Position numbers and translations under genes: made by a program
The notes under the pieces: generated by a model
What the model was told of the DNA's origin: nothing
Database searches by the model: none
The model's input: the letters and a program-made list of their open reading frames with translations, nothing else
Shown: positions 13,038 through 26,387 of the stretch, piece by piece
How the letters are laid out: each line of letters opens with the position of its first letter
Position numbering within the stretch: the stretch's first letter is position 1
Origin: Rhabditoides inermis
Taxonomy: Eukaryota > Nematoda > Chromadorea > Rhabditida > Rhabditidae
DNA length: 64,000 nt
Direction of reading: 5' to 3'
Assembly (NCBI GenBank): GCA_963966185.1
Contig: CAWZYM010000069.1
Span: forward strand, 437,001 to 501,000

Positions 13038-13560
13038 GGCAGAGTGCGGAGAAGGAATTCCTCGAATGATGCAGTGATAGTGTGATAGAGTGATACCGCC
13101 ATTGTCACGAACAGAGATAAGATTCGTTTTGAGGGGTAATACGGCTATAAAGGCGTGCGAAAATGAATAAACGGGTAAGCGAGCAAACAAAAAAAGATAC
13201 TGATAACATAAAAGTTCAGAAAAAGTGTTCCATATTATGAAACGAAATGAACGGTTTTCTTAACTTACAGGGAGATAATTTTTTCCACCTATAATTTTAA
13301 AGCCATAAAACATAATATCATAATAATGTTATAATGCACATGAAAAGTGAGTCGTCTCCAGGAGAGGAGACTCCGACTCCGACTCGGTGTCTCATATTTG
13401 ACTATAATACTTGTTTTTCGCTGAACTCTGTTTTGTAAAGAACTGTAGTCACTATACAAAAAGAAGATTGAATAATAGAAACTCACACCCTTTTTACTCA
13501 ATACTTACTACTCGCTAGGCCTTAGCACACACAAACACACAAAATACAGAAGAGAAGAAC

Positions 13561-13569
13561 ACACACACA

Positions 13570-13657
<88 letters not shown>
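13561..13657. repeat. (CA)n microsatellite
   Basis: About 95 bp of nearly pure CA/TG dinucleotide. A CT tract follows at 13720-13760. The open frame of alternating V and C on the minus strand is an artefact. The rest of 13038-14142 shows no gene. Confidence 0.95.
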
Positions 13658-13716
13658 TTTACAAAAGACGGCAGGAGTGAACTGGTAAAAACAATCACTC
13701 TCTGATACCATCTCAC

Positions 13717-13764
<48 letters not shown>

Positions 13765-14142
13765 ACAGAGTTGTTTTAGGTCTTCCGGGCTAGGTAACTT
13801 TCTTATTACTCTCGCAGTGCGCGATAGTATCTCAAATGAGTACAACTATTACAGGAGTACACTTGTTTATCGTTTCGCACTTTAAAATGTGACGACACAA
13901 AGATGAATTGGTAGAAAAGGGAGTGGCATGGTTCCACAACACATCGATGAGTATAAGTAATGACACATTGATATCCCAGAATCTTTTTGTTATCATATCA
14001 TGTATTATTTATCATTTTACGATACTTCTTAAATCTTTTGTATTCCATTTTCAGTCTCAATGTAATCACGGATCACGCCCAATCACGGATTCTTCGAAGA
14101 TTTCTCTGTCATAATTATCTTTAAAAAGTTATCTTATATATT

Positions 14143-14332
14143 ATTATCTTTAAAAAGGACTTGCATAAAAGTAGAGTTTGTTTTATTCGACATTCAACAC
14201 TTGCTCTCCTACATTTCAATGCAGCAAGAGCAGGTTTGTTGACTATTTCGATCGATAAAATGCATGAGCTTTTGTTGCATTACGTCGAATAAAACAAATT
14301 CTACTTTTACGCCAGTTCTTTTTAAAGATAAT
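14143..14332. repeat. Imperfect inverted repeat, MITE-like
   Basis: Arms 14143-14191 and 14284-14332 are near-perfect reverse complements, both beginning and ending with the ATTATCTTTAAAAA / TTTTTAAAGATAAT ends, around a 92-bp centre. No transposase is present. The size and structure suit a non-autonomous foldback or MITE. Confidence 0.65.
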
Positions 14333-14600
14333 TTGATCTGCATCGTTTCCTTAGAATTACGGTAGGAGAATAATTTGACCTACATCGTCCCCTTAGAATT
14401 ACGGTAGGAGAATAATTTGATCTGCATCGTCCCCTTAGAATTGCGGTAGGAGAATAATTCGACCTACATCGTCCCCTTAGAATTACGGTAGGAGAATAAT
14501 TTGATCTACACCGTCCCCTTAGAATCACGGTACTCACGTGAAGAATTTGACTTATGTACATCGTCCCCTTGAGATTGTGATAGGAGATTTTTTCCTGTAT
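14333..14600. repeat. 42-bp tandem repeat, about six copies
   Basis: Units contain CATCGTCCCCTTAGAATTAC followed by GGTAGGAGAATAATTTGA. The first four copies are 42 bp and closely match; the last two diverge and change length. Because 42 is a multiple of three, the minus strand reads a 14-residue repeating peptide, but there is no supported gene. The array abuts the right arm of the inverted repeat. Confidence 0.85.
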
Positions 14601-15302
14601 CGTCCCCTCAGGATTACCTTTGGTTTTAACGAATTATTCTATTTATGTGTTTCGTTTTCGATCCCCTCCGCAAAGTAATCTCTTGAATTTCAAATAGGGG
14701 GATACTTTTACCTTTACCTTTATGTGTATGTGTTTCGTTATTCTTGTTCTGTAGAAAATAACTCCATTTCGAATCCCTACATTTGAATAAGATAAGATAG
14801 ATAAGATAAAATGTATTGGAACCTTCTGTATATTAAATGAGAGAAATGATCCATGCTTCAATGACAGGATAAGTGGTTCTCGATTATGATTTGTTCTCAA
14901 AATTTCAGGTTTAATTTCAGGTTTCATTTGCAGCTGCAGGGGCAAAGGAGAGTCATACATATGCACGTGATCGGACGAGAGAGCAGAGGGTGCAGACTAC
15001 ACAGATATGCGAATGAACCCCCGGACCATCACGGGGTCAGTCGACTAGAACGGGGTCGCAGAGAGCACGCCATTCACGGAGAGCGCAGAGCGGCGGAGAG
15101 AGAGCGTGCGAATTGAGGAGAGTGCGCCTCGGGGTCAAACAGCTGATCGGGGGCGGGGCCTTCGCGCCCTCATTGAATTGTGACGTCACGGGTGCGTGTT
15201 GTGTGTGATTTTACATGTGCCGTTGAATAGAGAGAGGTTGCTTCGCTATGCAGCCTCTCGGAGTGAGTAATCCCTCGCTCTCCCCTCCCCCTCCTCTCCA
15301 CC

Positions 15303-15341
<39 letters not shown>

Positions 15342-16237
15342 GTGCGTTGCGTGCATGTCGTTATTGAGAGAACCTAGAAGCAGCCGCCTTCTCCCAACGC
15401 TCTTTTTTCGCGCCTCTCAATCCATAATTGTCTTATGAGATACGTGAGAGAGGAAGAGGGAGGAGAGAAGAGAGAAGTATATTTGTATACATCTTCTTCT
15501 TTTATCCAGATGCGCATACGCCTATTCAATAAGATTTGATGATCATTACATTTTTCACTTTTCTCGTTTCTGCTCACTTAACTCACTTCTAGTGTGCCAT
15601 GTGCAGCGGAAGGCACTTTGTAGAGAGAGACATCTTATTGGTTGCCGAGAAAGAAAGAGAGAGAGGGGGGGGGGGGGGGTGAAAAAGAAAAAGAGAGAGG
15701 GAGAGAGTGCGCGAGGGTGAGAGGGTCATTTATCGTAGCCTGCGGCACAGGGATCGCTTTCTCCCCCATCCCACAGCTTCGTTTTCCGTTCCATCCAACG
15801 GTGGCTGTGTTGATATCGAGGCGGCGGCAGTTCCTTGTCCCTTCTCTCTTTTTTGCATCTCTCAATTCCGCCATTCTCTCCCTTTTCTCGAGAGCTTTTT
15901 CTTCTCTCCAGCCTTCTTTCGATTCAAATGGGCCATTGTGGCCGCGACTGTTCTATGCTCGAGAGGTGCGTGTTGAGGGTGTGACGTGCGAGTTTTGCAT
16001 ATGCTTCCCTTCTCTCCCTCTCTCCCTGTCTCTTCCTCTTCGCTCTCTTCTCTCTTCCCTCCCCCTCACTCGTATCTATATGTGTTTTGAAGATTGCCGC
16101 CACAGAACGCCTCTAGGGTGGATATTGGTCTTTCGCCTTGGCCCGTTCCTTTTCGAGAGACATCCAATTGGGGACAGGCGCCGTTGGCAGTGCCTGGTCT
16201 TTGCCCCCGCGCTCTACCTCCCACCCTCCTCCTCTTC

Positions 16238-16293
<56 letters not shown>

Positions 16294-17301
16294 CCATATA
16301 AATGGACTCCCTTATCCTGGCTCGTCTTTTTTAAACGTGCAAGAACGCATAAAGCGGCTTGGTGCTTGAAACTTCGGGGAGGAGAGATGGATCAGATGGA
16401 TGTAGGAGAGGGAGTGGCGGAGAGGAGAAAAGAGGCGAGGTGTGGCTTTTCTATGACGTGTGTCCGAAGAGATTCTGTTATTGCTTCGCTGTCTCCCGTC
16501 TTTGTGATATATGCAGTCTCCTTTCTTTCGTAAAAAAAGAAGACGCGTTTGGATATTGCTTCAGTTCCCTTAGTATATATCACACATCTTAATGCTTACA
16601 TTTCGATACTGATAGCTGATCAAATAATTCAATAATGCGATTATAAATCATATAATTATCCTAGCAACTCGTTTGTTAAATTGTTGATTTTTCGCGATCT
16701 CAACGCGTCGCTTCTGGCTACATTGCACCTCTGCAAAAACTGCACAAAGCGCGGGGATACTGATTAACTGATTGACTGATTATAGCTACCTCTGATATTG
16801 CCTGTTATGCTCTATGATCCACATGAGTACCCATGAATCCCATGAAATAGATGGAGTGATAAATTGATAACATGACTACTTCTAAATTTCTGCGTGCTTT
16901 GCGAGACTCGCTTCGGTTCTCTGATCTACGGACTCCGGTTTGACGGTTTGGTCACTTGCTTTCTTTTATTTTCGAGATTCCTCACACAGATCCGTCTTTG
17001 ATAACGTTTTTATGCGTGTTCTGATAGTGATAATGGCATACGCGGGATGTTTGCTTATCAGTCAAACGAAGGTGTTCCATCTCCTATGTTCTGCTGATTC
17101 AAACAGCTCTCTTTCATTCTTTTTCTCTATGCTTCTCTTTTCACAAAAAAACCCTGCTCTCTCCCCACATCTAATGTTCTCCTTTCAAAATTTCGAATCC
17201 GTTCTTTAGTTTTGTGAAAATGCGTGTCTCATATTTTCATGAGAAGCCGGAGCCTCGCATTTGATAGAATTGTTGTTCGGTGAATGGAGAATGGGTAATG
17301 A

Positions 17302-17353
<52 letters not shown>

Positions 17354-17609
17354 GAGTCTGCAGAAAACATTTTTCATATTGCTGCACCTATTCTTGTTTA
17401 CTCATAACACATTCATAGTAGGTTATTGCTATTCGCAGGCTCTAGCAACATAGGGACACACCCGTAAGGGCACTCTCTCGTTTCCTCATATGTGCACTGT
17501 GCAATATTGGGTGTTTGTTTTGAAGGGCTGTTGTTAGCCAAAAGTAGAGTGAATGGCCACGTGTCGGCTTTTCATAACATGTTTGTTTGAGGAGGTCGAG
17601 AGAGGAGGG

Positions 17610-17653
<44 letters not shown>

Positions 17654-17982
17654 GAGAGAGTGAGAGAGAGGAGTGACTCTAAAATATGATCAAGTGTCGT
17701 CACATCGAAAATACGTGCTTATCATTAATGAACGTGTCTATTAATGACAATCGTTTCATTTCGTGCAGTGATGTCATGTACTCGCCAATTCTTCCGATAA
17801 AATAGTGCATTTCCTTGGTTGTTGTGGTGTGAAGTCGGAAAAAGAAGGACCAAGAAGTGTCATGATTGTTATTCAACCGAAATGAACTTAACGCCGTCTT
17901 TCTCATCCTCTCTCCCTCTTTCTCTTTTCTTCCTTTCGCCCTTTCTTCCTTGAATTGATTCGTACTATGCAGCAGCGAACAT

Positions 17983-18027
<45 letters not shown>

Positions 18028-18145
18028 TGAACCCTCGTATTTCCGACACTCCTACGTTCCTTCTTCTAATTTTCGATTAGACTCGTGTGAGTAATTCTAT
18101 CGCTGTTTACAAGTTACTTGAGGGGTATCTCTGACCGAGAGTGGG

Positions 18146-18184
<39 letters not shown>

Positions 18185-19888
18185 AGAGAGAGAATGGATA
18201 GAGAGAGGAGGGAGAGGAGGGAGATGACGGAGTTGATAACATTTGTTCGTTTCTGTGGCAGGCGTGCCGGTTCCTTTTTTCGGAATGAAGTTTGAGCGAT
18301 GGCCGCTCATTCGATATTTTTCATTCACACGTTTCAAGAATGGACCATTCTGATCGAGTCCTTTTCCTCGTTACCCCCTCCTTTCTTTCTTTCTCTCTCC
18401 TCCCTCTCTCATGTCTCTCTCTCTCTCTCTCTCACACATGTCCGTTCCGGTTTGTTTTGTTGTCTGTGGTCCAAAATTTATAATTTTCTGTGGTCGTCAC
18501 GGCGTCACGAGGAAATTCTACTCGTTTGCTCCTCTGTTTTTGACTCGTCGAGAGAGAAGAGGAGAGAGGGAGAGAAAGATAGCGAGAGAGAGAGAGAGAG
18601 GGGGGGGAAGAGAGTGAGTGAGAGAGAGAGAGAACGAGAGAGAGGGGGGAGAGAGTGAGAGAGAGGGGGGAAGAGAGTGAGAGAGAGATAGTGAGAGAGA
18701 GAGTGTGTGAGAGAGAGAAAGAGAGAGGGAGAAAGAGAGAGAAAGGGGGAAGAGGGAAAAGAGAAGAGAGATAAGAAGTAGAGGGAGTGTGAGAAGGAAA
18801 GAAACGGGGGAGGGAGGTAGATGCTACAATATTTTTGTGTGCATTGGCGGAAGGTGTTTGGATGAGAATTTTCTAGTATGTAATTGTACTCCGTTGTTTT
18901 TGGTCATATTGAATAAAAAGTAGTGAATATCAAACACCATCTCATGTTTTCAAGACGTGTTCGATAGTTCATGAATGGCGACCATGAATGGCGAATCATT
19001 CAGACTTGTGTACAAAGACTGAAATTTCTATTCCAAAAATCACAGTTTCGCACTCTGTTGTTATTGCTTATTTTGTAGGAGAGATGCGAGAGGGTGAGTG
19101 AGAGAGATACTTAGAGGACGAGAACAGCGTTTTTTTGAAAACCTCCAAGACTCAATTTGGCGAGAGAGGTTGTGGATAGTGGAAGGAGGTAGGAACATCT
19201 TGTATCGCGTCCCATAGTTTTTATTCAAAGTTTTATTCCAATCTGTTCGTGTATTGCATATATGCCGTGACGATTCTGTGAAAGTGAGTGAAAGAAACTC
19301 GTCTCTAGTGATTATTCTGGAATTTCTGGCTCACAATCATATTGAATATTAACATTTTAGAATGTCGCTGAGATAAATAATCTTTTGGATAATGTGCACA
19401 TGTAATCAGCATAATATTATCATCTCTTTCACTCTGTCTTCTCTCACTCCAACTTTATCTCCCTCTCTCTATATATCCTATTAGTATTTCTATTACTGGT
19501 AAGAACATTTCAAAGTCCAAAGCAACGCTTAGTTCGTCGTCAGCAGAAGAAGTTTACATGTTCGATGTCTTGAAATCTGTTCGCATGAGGTGCTTTATTA
19601 CTGTGTACCGTGCTTCTCGTCTCGTCTCTCTTCTCTCTCTTTTTCCTAGCAGCTCACAGGCTATCTCAGTCAGTGTGAAAGTGACTGTGTTAGTGAGATA
19701 TTGAGAGAGAGAAAAAAAAGAGAAATACTTCACCCTACCGTAGCCATATAGCCAGCCTTCCCATATACAATGCGCGTTTGTCTGATTTATATCACGCCCA
19801 TAAAACACACTTCACCCGGGTTGTTACATACATACTTTCGGCATTTCTACACCGTTGATTCAACAGTATTACGCCCCGTGACTCTCTA

Positions 19889-19927
<39 letters not shown>

Positions 19928-20754
19928 ATCTATCTATCTCTCTTTCTCCGCCCCCCTCTCTATCTCTCAATGGAACACTTGATTGAAGTCCGGAAGCAAT
20001 TGGCTCCCGAGACACTTGTCAAAAAAAGCGAACACCCGTGATATTGGACAACTGTTGTGGGGTGAGGCAGTCGCCCCGTTTCGTGGTCCTTCTCCCCTCT
20101 CTCTCTCTCCTCCTTCTAGAAGTGATCTCTGCAATAGCCACATGCACATGCCGCCACAGAGACAGAGAGAGGGAGAGAGGGAGAGAGGGAGAGAGGGAAA
20201 GAGAGGGGGGGGGCGGGGCGTCGCTCGCCACTGCTTTTGCTCACCCGCTCGGATGATGCACTTTCTGCATTCCTACCCGGTCAGTATTCAGTGTTGGCAG
20301 CATGCCCACGCGGGATCGAATGGTGTGTGTACGCACAGTGTGTTTGAAGAGTGACGCCCTGGCAAGATAGAGATAGAGAGAGAGATAGAGAGAGAGGGAG
20401 AGAGAGAGAGGGAGAGAGAGAGAGGGAGAGAGAGAGAGAGACCCGTGCTTCTGTGTGTGTCTGTTCTATTAATACCGTTTCATTACCGCCTCTCTCTCAC
20501 TGCCTACTGCGAAATAGAGGCTATTCAGCTCTTGTATTTGTATTCGCAGCATTTTTGTCACGTCCGCACAGATCTGTCTATTCGACTCACACATTCTGAA
20601 TATTAATGAATCATTATGCTCATTCCTGTGACATTTCACATCAAAATGACTGTCTTTTTTCGCAATACTTCTCCGAACAGAGAATATTACTCGCGTAGTT
20701 CATTCGTGTTTACTTATGTTAATTATCAATATGCCATGTGAATGTTATAGATCA
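14601..20754. other. Gene-poor interval with CT/GA microsatellites
   Basis: I find no exon chain here on either strand. There are many CT or GA tracts (15306-15338, 16240-16290, 17306-17350, 17614-17670, 17996-18025, 18146-18195, 18580-18760, 19893-19925, 20365-20442) and G runs near 15665. The region could contain the promoter or untranslated leader exons of the gene starting at 20755. Apparent long open frames here are microsatellite artefacts. Confidence 0.5.
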
Positions 20755-21358
20755 ATGTGCGAGGTAGACGATCAGCTGATCGACGTTGGAGGGAGGAGAG
20801 TGTGCCGGGTATACTCCCACTACGAGAAGAAGGGACGGTTCACGGTGAGTACAGGACAGCAACAGTATGTTCTATGTACCTCACTCTTATATGCTAATTA
20901 ATAAAGAAGATGTAGGAAAACGTTGGTGCACACCGTAATGAGAAGCAGTGGGGGGGGGGGGGGGTAGGAAGTATGTACATAGCACAGTGGTGTTCATTTG
21001 TGGTAGGTTGTGAGTGTTCTCTGCTCTTTGTTTCTCCCATGATGGATGGGTGTGAGGTGGGCTGTGTAAGACTCACGCTTCTCCCGGTTCTCACTTCTCA
21101 CGCACACAACCAATTCGCTGTTTCACTCAAGGCTTTCTTGGGGGAAAGCAGTGCCGAACCGCGGATCGGCATAACAGCTCTCAGCCCATATATATCGCGT
21201 AGCTACCGAATGGGTCTTTCAATCCCCTCTCCCTCTCAACTCCGGATGCGTGTTCTCTCACGCTCTCCCCTTTTTTGCATCGCTCCTTCCCGAGATGAGA
21301 GGGAAAGTCACAGAAAGAGAGATGGGGAGAGAGAAAGAAAGAGAGAGAGAGAGAGAGG

Positions 21359-21393
<35 letters not shown>

Positions 21394-22479
21394 GTGGGGG
21401 AGTGCCGACGAGGGATTGATATTGGATTGGTTAGTGTGCATACGCGCCTGGGTATCATTTGGCTGCGGAGAGAGAGGAAGAGAGAGAGAGAGAGAGAGGG
21501 GGGCAAAGACCGAGTCCTGTGATTGGAGGCCGCCAATTAGCCCACGTCAGCTGATCGTTGCTCATTCAGGTCGAGAATCTCAATCACGTGCGCTGTCTTC
21601 TGGTCGCCGGTTCTTCTATCGAACACGAGAAGGAGGTAATTAGGAATGCTACCACTATCATCATCTCGGTCACTGATATAACATTGTTCTACACAATTAG
21701 TTATCACCTCTGATTGAAGTGTTTGTATCAGAAGGGTGTCGACCTGAAGCCTCGCCGTCTTCTATCTGTCGTCTGTCCAGACGCGGATGAGGCGGAGACC
21801 AGCCAACTGCGACTGTCAGTCGGAGACGACCACTACAGTATGCAAATTAACGAAGTCCGACTTGAGGTGAGCACACTTTACAATACCGTAACTTCGTGGG
21901 TGACTTTTAAAACTACAGTAACCGTGTATTGAGGACATTGGTTCGTATCCGGTAGGAGAGAACGAGGCGCCCCACGCTATCATATGTGCTATAGAGACGG
22001 ATGCGAAGGGAGCGGAAGAGAGGATAGAGAGGGTGAAGAAGCTGGTGAGTGGTCTCTCCCTCTCCTCTCTATTTCTCTCCCCCTCTCTCCCTCTCCCTCC
22101 GTCTCTCTCCCTCTCCCTTCCTCTCTCTCACCGACCTTCTCTCCCTTCCTCTCCCTCTCTCTATCTCTCTCCCTCTCCCTCCCTCTTCTCTCCCTTCCTC
22201 TCCCTCTCTCTATCTCTCCCCCTCTCCCCCTCCCTCTCCCATCCTCCCTCTCTCTAGATCGACTCCGAGACATGGCAATGTCCCGTGATGGTATTGGCAT
22301 ACCGTGGCCACGGCAGAGAACCCACTGTGTCTATCATGCGACAGTTGAAGGTACGTATGAGAAAGGCACTGTGGGCCAACAGGTATATCTTCCTGAAGAC
22401 ACGCTACTGTGTTTTAGGAGTTGGCTCGTAGGCCGACCGCATTCAAGTGCCTGGAGTGCAGCAATATCAGCAAGGTGAG

Positions 22480-22530
<51 letters not shown>

Positions 22531-22543
22531 GAGAGAGAGAGAG

Positions 22544-22617
<74 letters not shown>

Positions 22618-22898
22618 TCCCTATTCAGTCGCTCCTCCGCCGCTCTCTGTGTGCTTGTCTATTGGCTGCTCGTCCCTTCCTCGAAATCTCCCCCGATCAG
22701 CTCAAATTCGACGATGACATGCGCAAGAAAAGCGTCCACGAGATTGCGGTGGGTACTGTAGCTTATCTTTTTTTTAATCATTTTGTTAATTGATTGCTTC
22801 AGGCGACGCCGCCGCCTCGCCGGAGTTCTCTCAGTCGGAAGACACAACACAAGATGATGAGCAAGAGAGCCGTCAGCAAGTTCTGCCATGTACAGTAG
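20755..22898 (+). CDS. Uncharacterised protein, 224 residues
   Basis: Seven plus-strand exons, all joined at phase 0: 20755-20844, 21732-21866, 21961-22044, 22258-22350, 22418-22474, 22629-22748, 22803-22898. The protein begins MCEVDDQLIDVGGRRVCRVY and ends in a basic tail rich in R, K and S. I do not recognise the family. There are scattered Cys but no clear zinc site, and no signal peptide. The middle (IDSETWQCPVMVLAYRG) reads as a globular alpha/beta fold. An in-frame upstream ATG at 20716 or 20731 would add 8-13 residues. I preferred 20755 because an acceptor-like GTTATAG lies 4 nt before it. Exon 3 uses a GAG acceptor. Intron 5 carries a GA microsatellite. Confidence 0.8.
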
Positions 22899-24361
22899 GG
22901 GAAGGGAGGAGGTCTCAGGGAGCACACCACTCACTACCGTATCCGCGTCATGCTATGGGTGTGTGGATGAAGCATGAAGAGTGCAGATTGCCGCAACTAA
23001 TTACTGATTATATGCGTCTGGTTCACTTTCGATTGTATATATGAGTTTTATGTGTGCATAAAGGATCCCGTTTTTAGTCTTCTTCATTGTATGTATCTGG
23101 TTTGACCGAATTCCCTAACCACAAATATAAGAGACAGATCACATACGACATACGAGTGTATAATTCCATTTTTTCACAAATGGAGTTTACACAAATGGAG
23201 TGTCCGGCAGGTGCTGCATGCTTCCGAGGTCGTCTTCCAAACCATGTTCGCAACCACCCAATGGTCTACGAGAGGAATCAATGACACCGCCATCCACTGT
23301 AATCAAAGGCAGTCGAATTTCCCATATCTGATGCTGAACAGATGCCGAACGAAGCGAGCAAGGAGCATCAACCGCCGAAGACGCAATTCATATTTATCGG
23401 CGTTCACTTTACCCCGCAAAGAGGAATAAGGATGTGGACAGTTGTCCTCGAGAAGAAGCACCTTCAATCCTCCATAAACCTTCTTAGCGAAAAAAAACTT
23501 GTACTTTCTGACTAACATATCATCATTTTCTCATGGTCCATGAAACAACTCTCAGATGTATCTAACTCGCAACTGCGCCGTCTGTCAGAGAAGTCCCGAA
23601 CGTCGTCGAGCTACTTCACACTGTCGTATGTAATTTTATAGCGGGCGAATGTTGTATAGAATTGAAGGTTGTAATGATACGCTCAGTAGATCATCTCTTG
23701 TCCTGACAGTCGTCCTTCTTGAAGAGAAACCATCGAGTCGGTCATGCCTTTCATCACTTATTTTCTTTACCAACCAGTAATTGAACAGCGAGACGATCAA
23801 CCAAATGTGTTGGGGTCCTGTGGATTTGAAAACGGTTCTCGACTAGTGACCTCCTAGGGTATCTCTGGTATCAGTTTTGTCACCATCGGCTTCTGTGACC
23901 TAAACGACTTTTCCATGTAAATAATGTTCAACAATATCACCATCAAATTTACAATACGAGTATATCCTTGTTCGTACAACCAGTTTTGGACAATCACACT
24001 TGTGTACACACCGGATGTACGCCGGTACAAGGGCCAGCTAAATACAATCAATTCCTCCTGCCGTAATATGGCGAGCCAAAGGGTGAATTATTATCTTACC
24101 GTAATCCTAAGAGCTATGTAAATGAAGCATTTATCCTACCGTAATCCTAATGGCGAGCCAAAGAGTAAATTATTCTTCTACCTTATTCCTAATGATATGC
24201 AAAAAAATTAATTATTTTTTACAATACTTCCCACATTGATCACACAACGCATCAAATGGTATCTTTCAAACACGTTTTAATCTTGCGAGTATAGAACGAC
24301 AATAAGACATGGTTATAAATGTAAACGAATCGAAGTAGCATTGGATTGTCTCTTGTGTCTT
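22899..24361. other. Intergenic, with decayed transposon traces
   Basis: No intact gene. Two minus-strand open stretches recall Tc1/mariner-type DDE transposases: about 23310-23510 (a GKVNADKY patch) and 23860-24050 (a VIVQNWLYEQGY patch). Their relative order does not match one collinear copy, so they may be separate relics or chance. Around 24060-24200 the words GAGCCAAAG and TACCGTAATCCTAA repeat two or three times. Confidence 0.35.
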
Positions 24362-25851
24362 CTATGCCTCGACATCGATGGGAGTGACATCCTCGGAAGC
24401 CTCCTTCTCGCGAAGACGAAGAGAAGCCATGTTAGACTCTCCCAGCTCACCCACAACCTCCGCCTTCGCAATGATACGAGAGTTGAGCTGCAAGGGGTAC
24501 GGTAAGAACAATATGTGGTACGGTAGCTGGCTACAGTACCTGCCAGTCGAGGGGTGAGTTGATGTCTTGGTTGAGGCGGCGGGCAGCCCCGTGAAGGAGA
24601 CGATGCAACTCGGAGTAGGAGGGACGCTCGTAGAAGCCCCAGCTGTCGATCAGGGTGAGCATCTCGTCAAACTCGTGGGGAACGCCTAGAAGGAGCAAGT
24701 GAGAGGAAAGAGAGGGAGTCCCTCTGACCGTTGAGCATATCCTCCCTTCCGGGTCCGCGAGCATACCGCTTCCACTCAGCCATCAGCTGATGCTCAGTCA
24801 TAGAATTGAGACGCGCCCATGGAAGAGGACCTATACGGTAGAGTACAGTAACCCGTGGCCTCTATTACAAGGTACAGTAAACGGTACCCTTGATGAGTTC
24901 GATGGCCATGTAGAACCAGCTCTCGATGTCGTCCCTGGGACACTGTTCCTTGTTGTTATGCGAGGCAAGAGGGGCATAGATGAATGTTCCCAGCTTGGCA
25001 GCCGCCGGACGAGGAGGGAAGATCTTCCCCTGGTCGTCCCTGAACACTCACATGCTCCGCCCACACACGCCCCGCCCACTTGTAGCGACGCGCGAAGCCA
25101 AAGTCGAGCATGTAGATGGTGCCACAGTCCTTGCCAACGCCGATCGCGAAGTTGGGAGCCTTCACGTCCCTACGAATCAATCGATAATCAGTCGATAATT
25201 TTGTTATTTGCACCTGCACAGCCATCCAATGTCGTGAAGTGTCTCGAGACGAAGGAGAGTGTCGCGCGCCACACGCAGACACGTCGACATTGAGAAACTA
25301 GGTATACGGTATACTACCGTACACCGTACTCTAAATGTCGTACCTTTTGGCGGGCATAGCGCGGCGAACCTTCCCGAGATCCGGACCGACGAGTTGCATG
25401 ATACAGTATTTGAAGTGGTTCGTCCTGAACCGAAGAGATGGGTTACTGTAGCTACAGTACCCCGTACCTGCCGGCAGACTCGAACGACGGGAATCCGATG
25501 GTGGGAGTAAGCTTTGACAGAACAATCACATCTAGCTTTAGCACCGGGCTGCAAAGTACCTAATACCTTGGGATACTGTAACTACCGTATAACTAAGAGA
25601 ATCGTAACCCACCGTATGTTTCCGACCTGCTTCTCGACCTTCATGGCAAACTTGCGCTTGTCGTTGGTGGATTGAACGATGAATACGGAGGAGAATGGTC
25701 CCTGGTATATCTCTCGCAGAACAGTCCACTCGCGTGCCTTGTTGACGACAGTCATGCCGACCTCCGGAAGAAGCGGCTCTCCGGTCGCAGGGTCCAGGTT
25801 CTTGGCAGGGGGAGGGGCAGGACGGGCGGACGCCGCACCAGCCTCCGTCAT
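24362..25851 (-). CDS. Casein kinase 1 / tau-tubulin kinase family protein kinase
   Basis: Nine minus-strand exons: 25613-25851, 25468-25548, 25344-25424, 25214-25297, 25080-25169, 24888-25039, 24729-24830, 24540-24685, 24362-24487; 366 residues. Kinase landmarks in order are the ATP-binding lysine in FAMKVEK (K71), CIMQLVGPDL at the hinge, the catalytic loop CRDVKAPNF (D163, N168), DFG (D184-G186), and a CK1-type CPRDDIESWFYMAIEL helix followed by LPWARLN. Two departures from canonical kinases are seen. The HRD histidine is Cys, and the glycine-rich loop is reduced to YQGPFSSVF. The lysine and both aspartates remain, so activity is possible. It looks like the divergent worm-specific CK1/TTBK expansion, whose members are often sperm-expressed in C. 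elegans. It is divergently transcribed from the gene at 26388. Confidence 0.93.
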
Positions 25852-25862
25852 GTCTGCAAGGG
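25852..25862 (-). other. Putative spliced-leader acceptor
   Basis: A pyrimidine tract ending in CCTTGCAG lies 2 nt upstream of the kinase start codon on the minus strand. This is the typical position of a nematode SL1 trans-splice site. Confidence 0.6.
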
Positions 25863-26387
25863 ACGAGTGAGGAGGGAGGGGGAGCGGGCGCACCTGCAAC
25901 AGAGAAGACGGCGAGTGAATGCGCGCCGCCGCCCCTGCCACCTCTGTGCCCGAGGGCAGACATGCAAATCAACATGCAAAGAGACGAGCAAAGTGTAGGG
26001 AAAGGTGCTGTCGACTGTCGGAGATCAATTTCAGCCGAGAAAGACAATAGCGATATCGCTCGAATTCTAACATTAGAAGTATCTTCATTGCGTTATAACT
26101 GATGTTTTCGAATTCTTCTCTTATTTCAAATATATTTCGAATTCTTTTTTTTTAATTTTCTCATTATGATGATACAAAATGTTTTTTTTACAAAAATAGT
26201 GTTGCGCTGTGCTTCGTTTTTTGGTACCAATTTATCACTAATCCACTCTCAGAATCCACTCTGGCCGCGCCTTTCGCGCCTTTTGAACAACTTTTGCGCG
26301 CCAATTGTTGTGCTTATTGGTTTGTCGCGTTATTTCTTGGTTTGTTGACGTTCTAAGTTTTTTTCATACAATTATAGAGTGTGCTAA

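Noticed and set aside
13508..13720. Val-Cys repeat ORF
   Set aside because: Translation of a CA microsatellite.
14322..14561. ORF with a 14-residue repeat ILRGRCRSNYSPT
   Set aside because: It mirrors the 42-bp tandem repeat and has no start context, splice signals or neighbouring exons.
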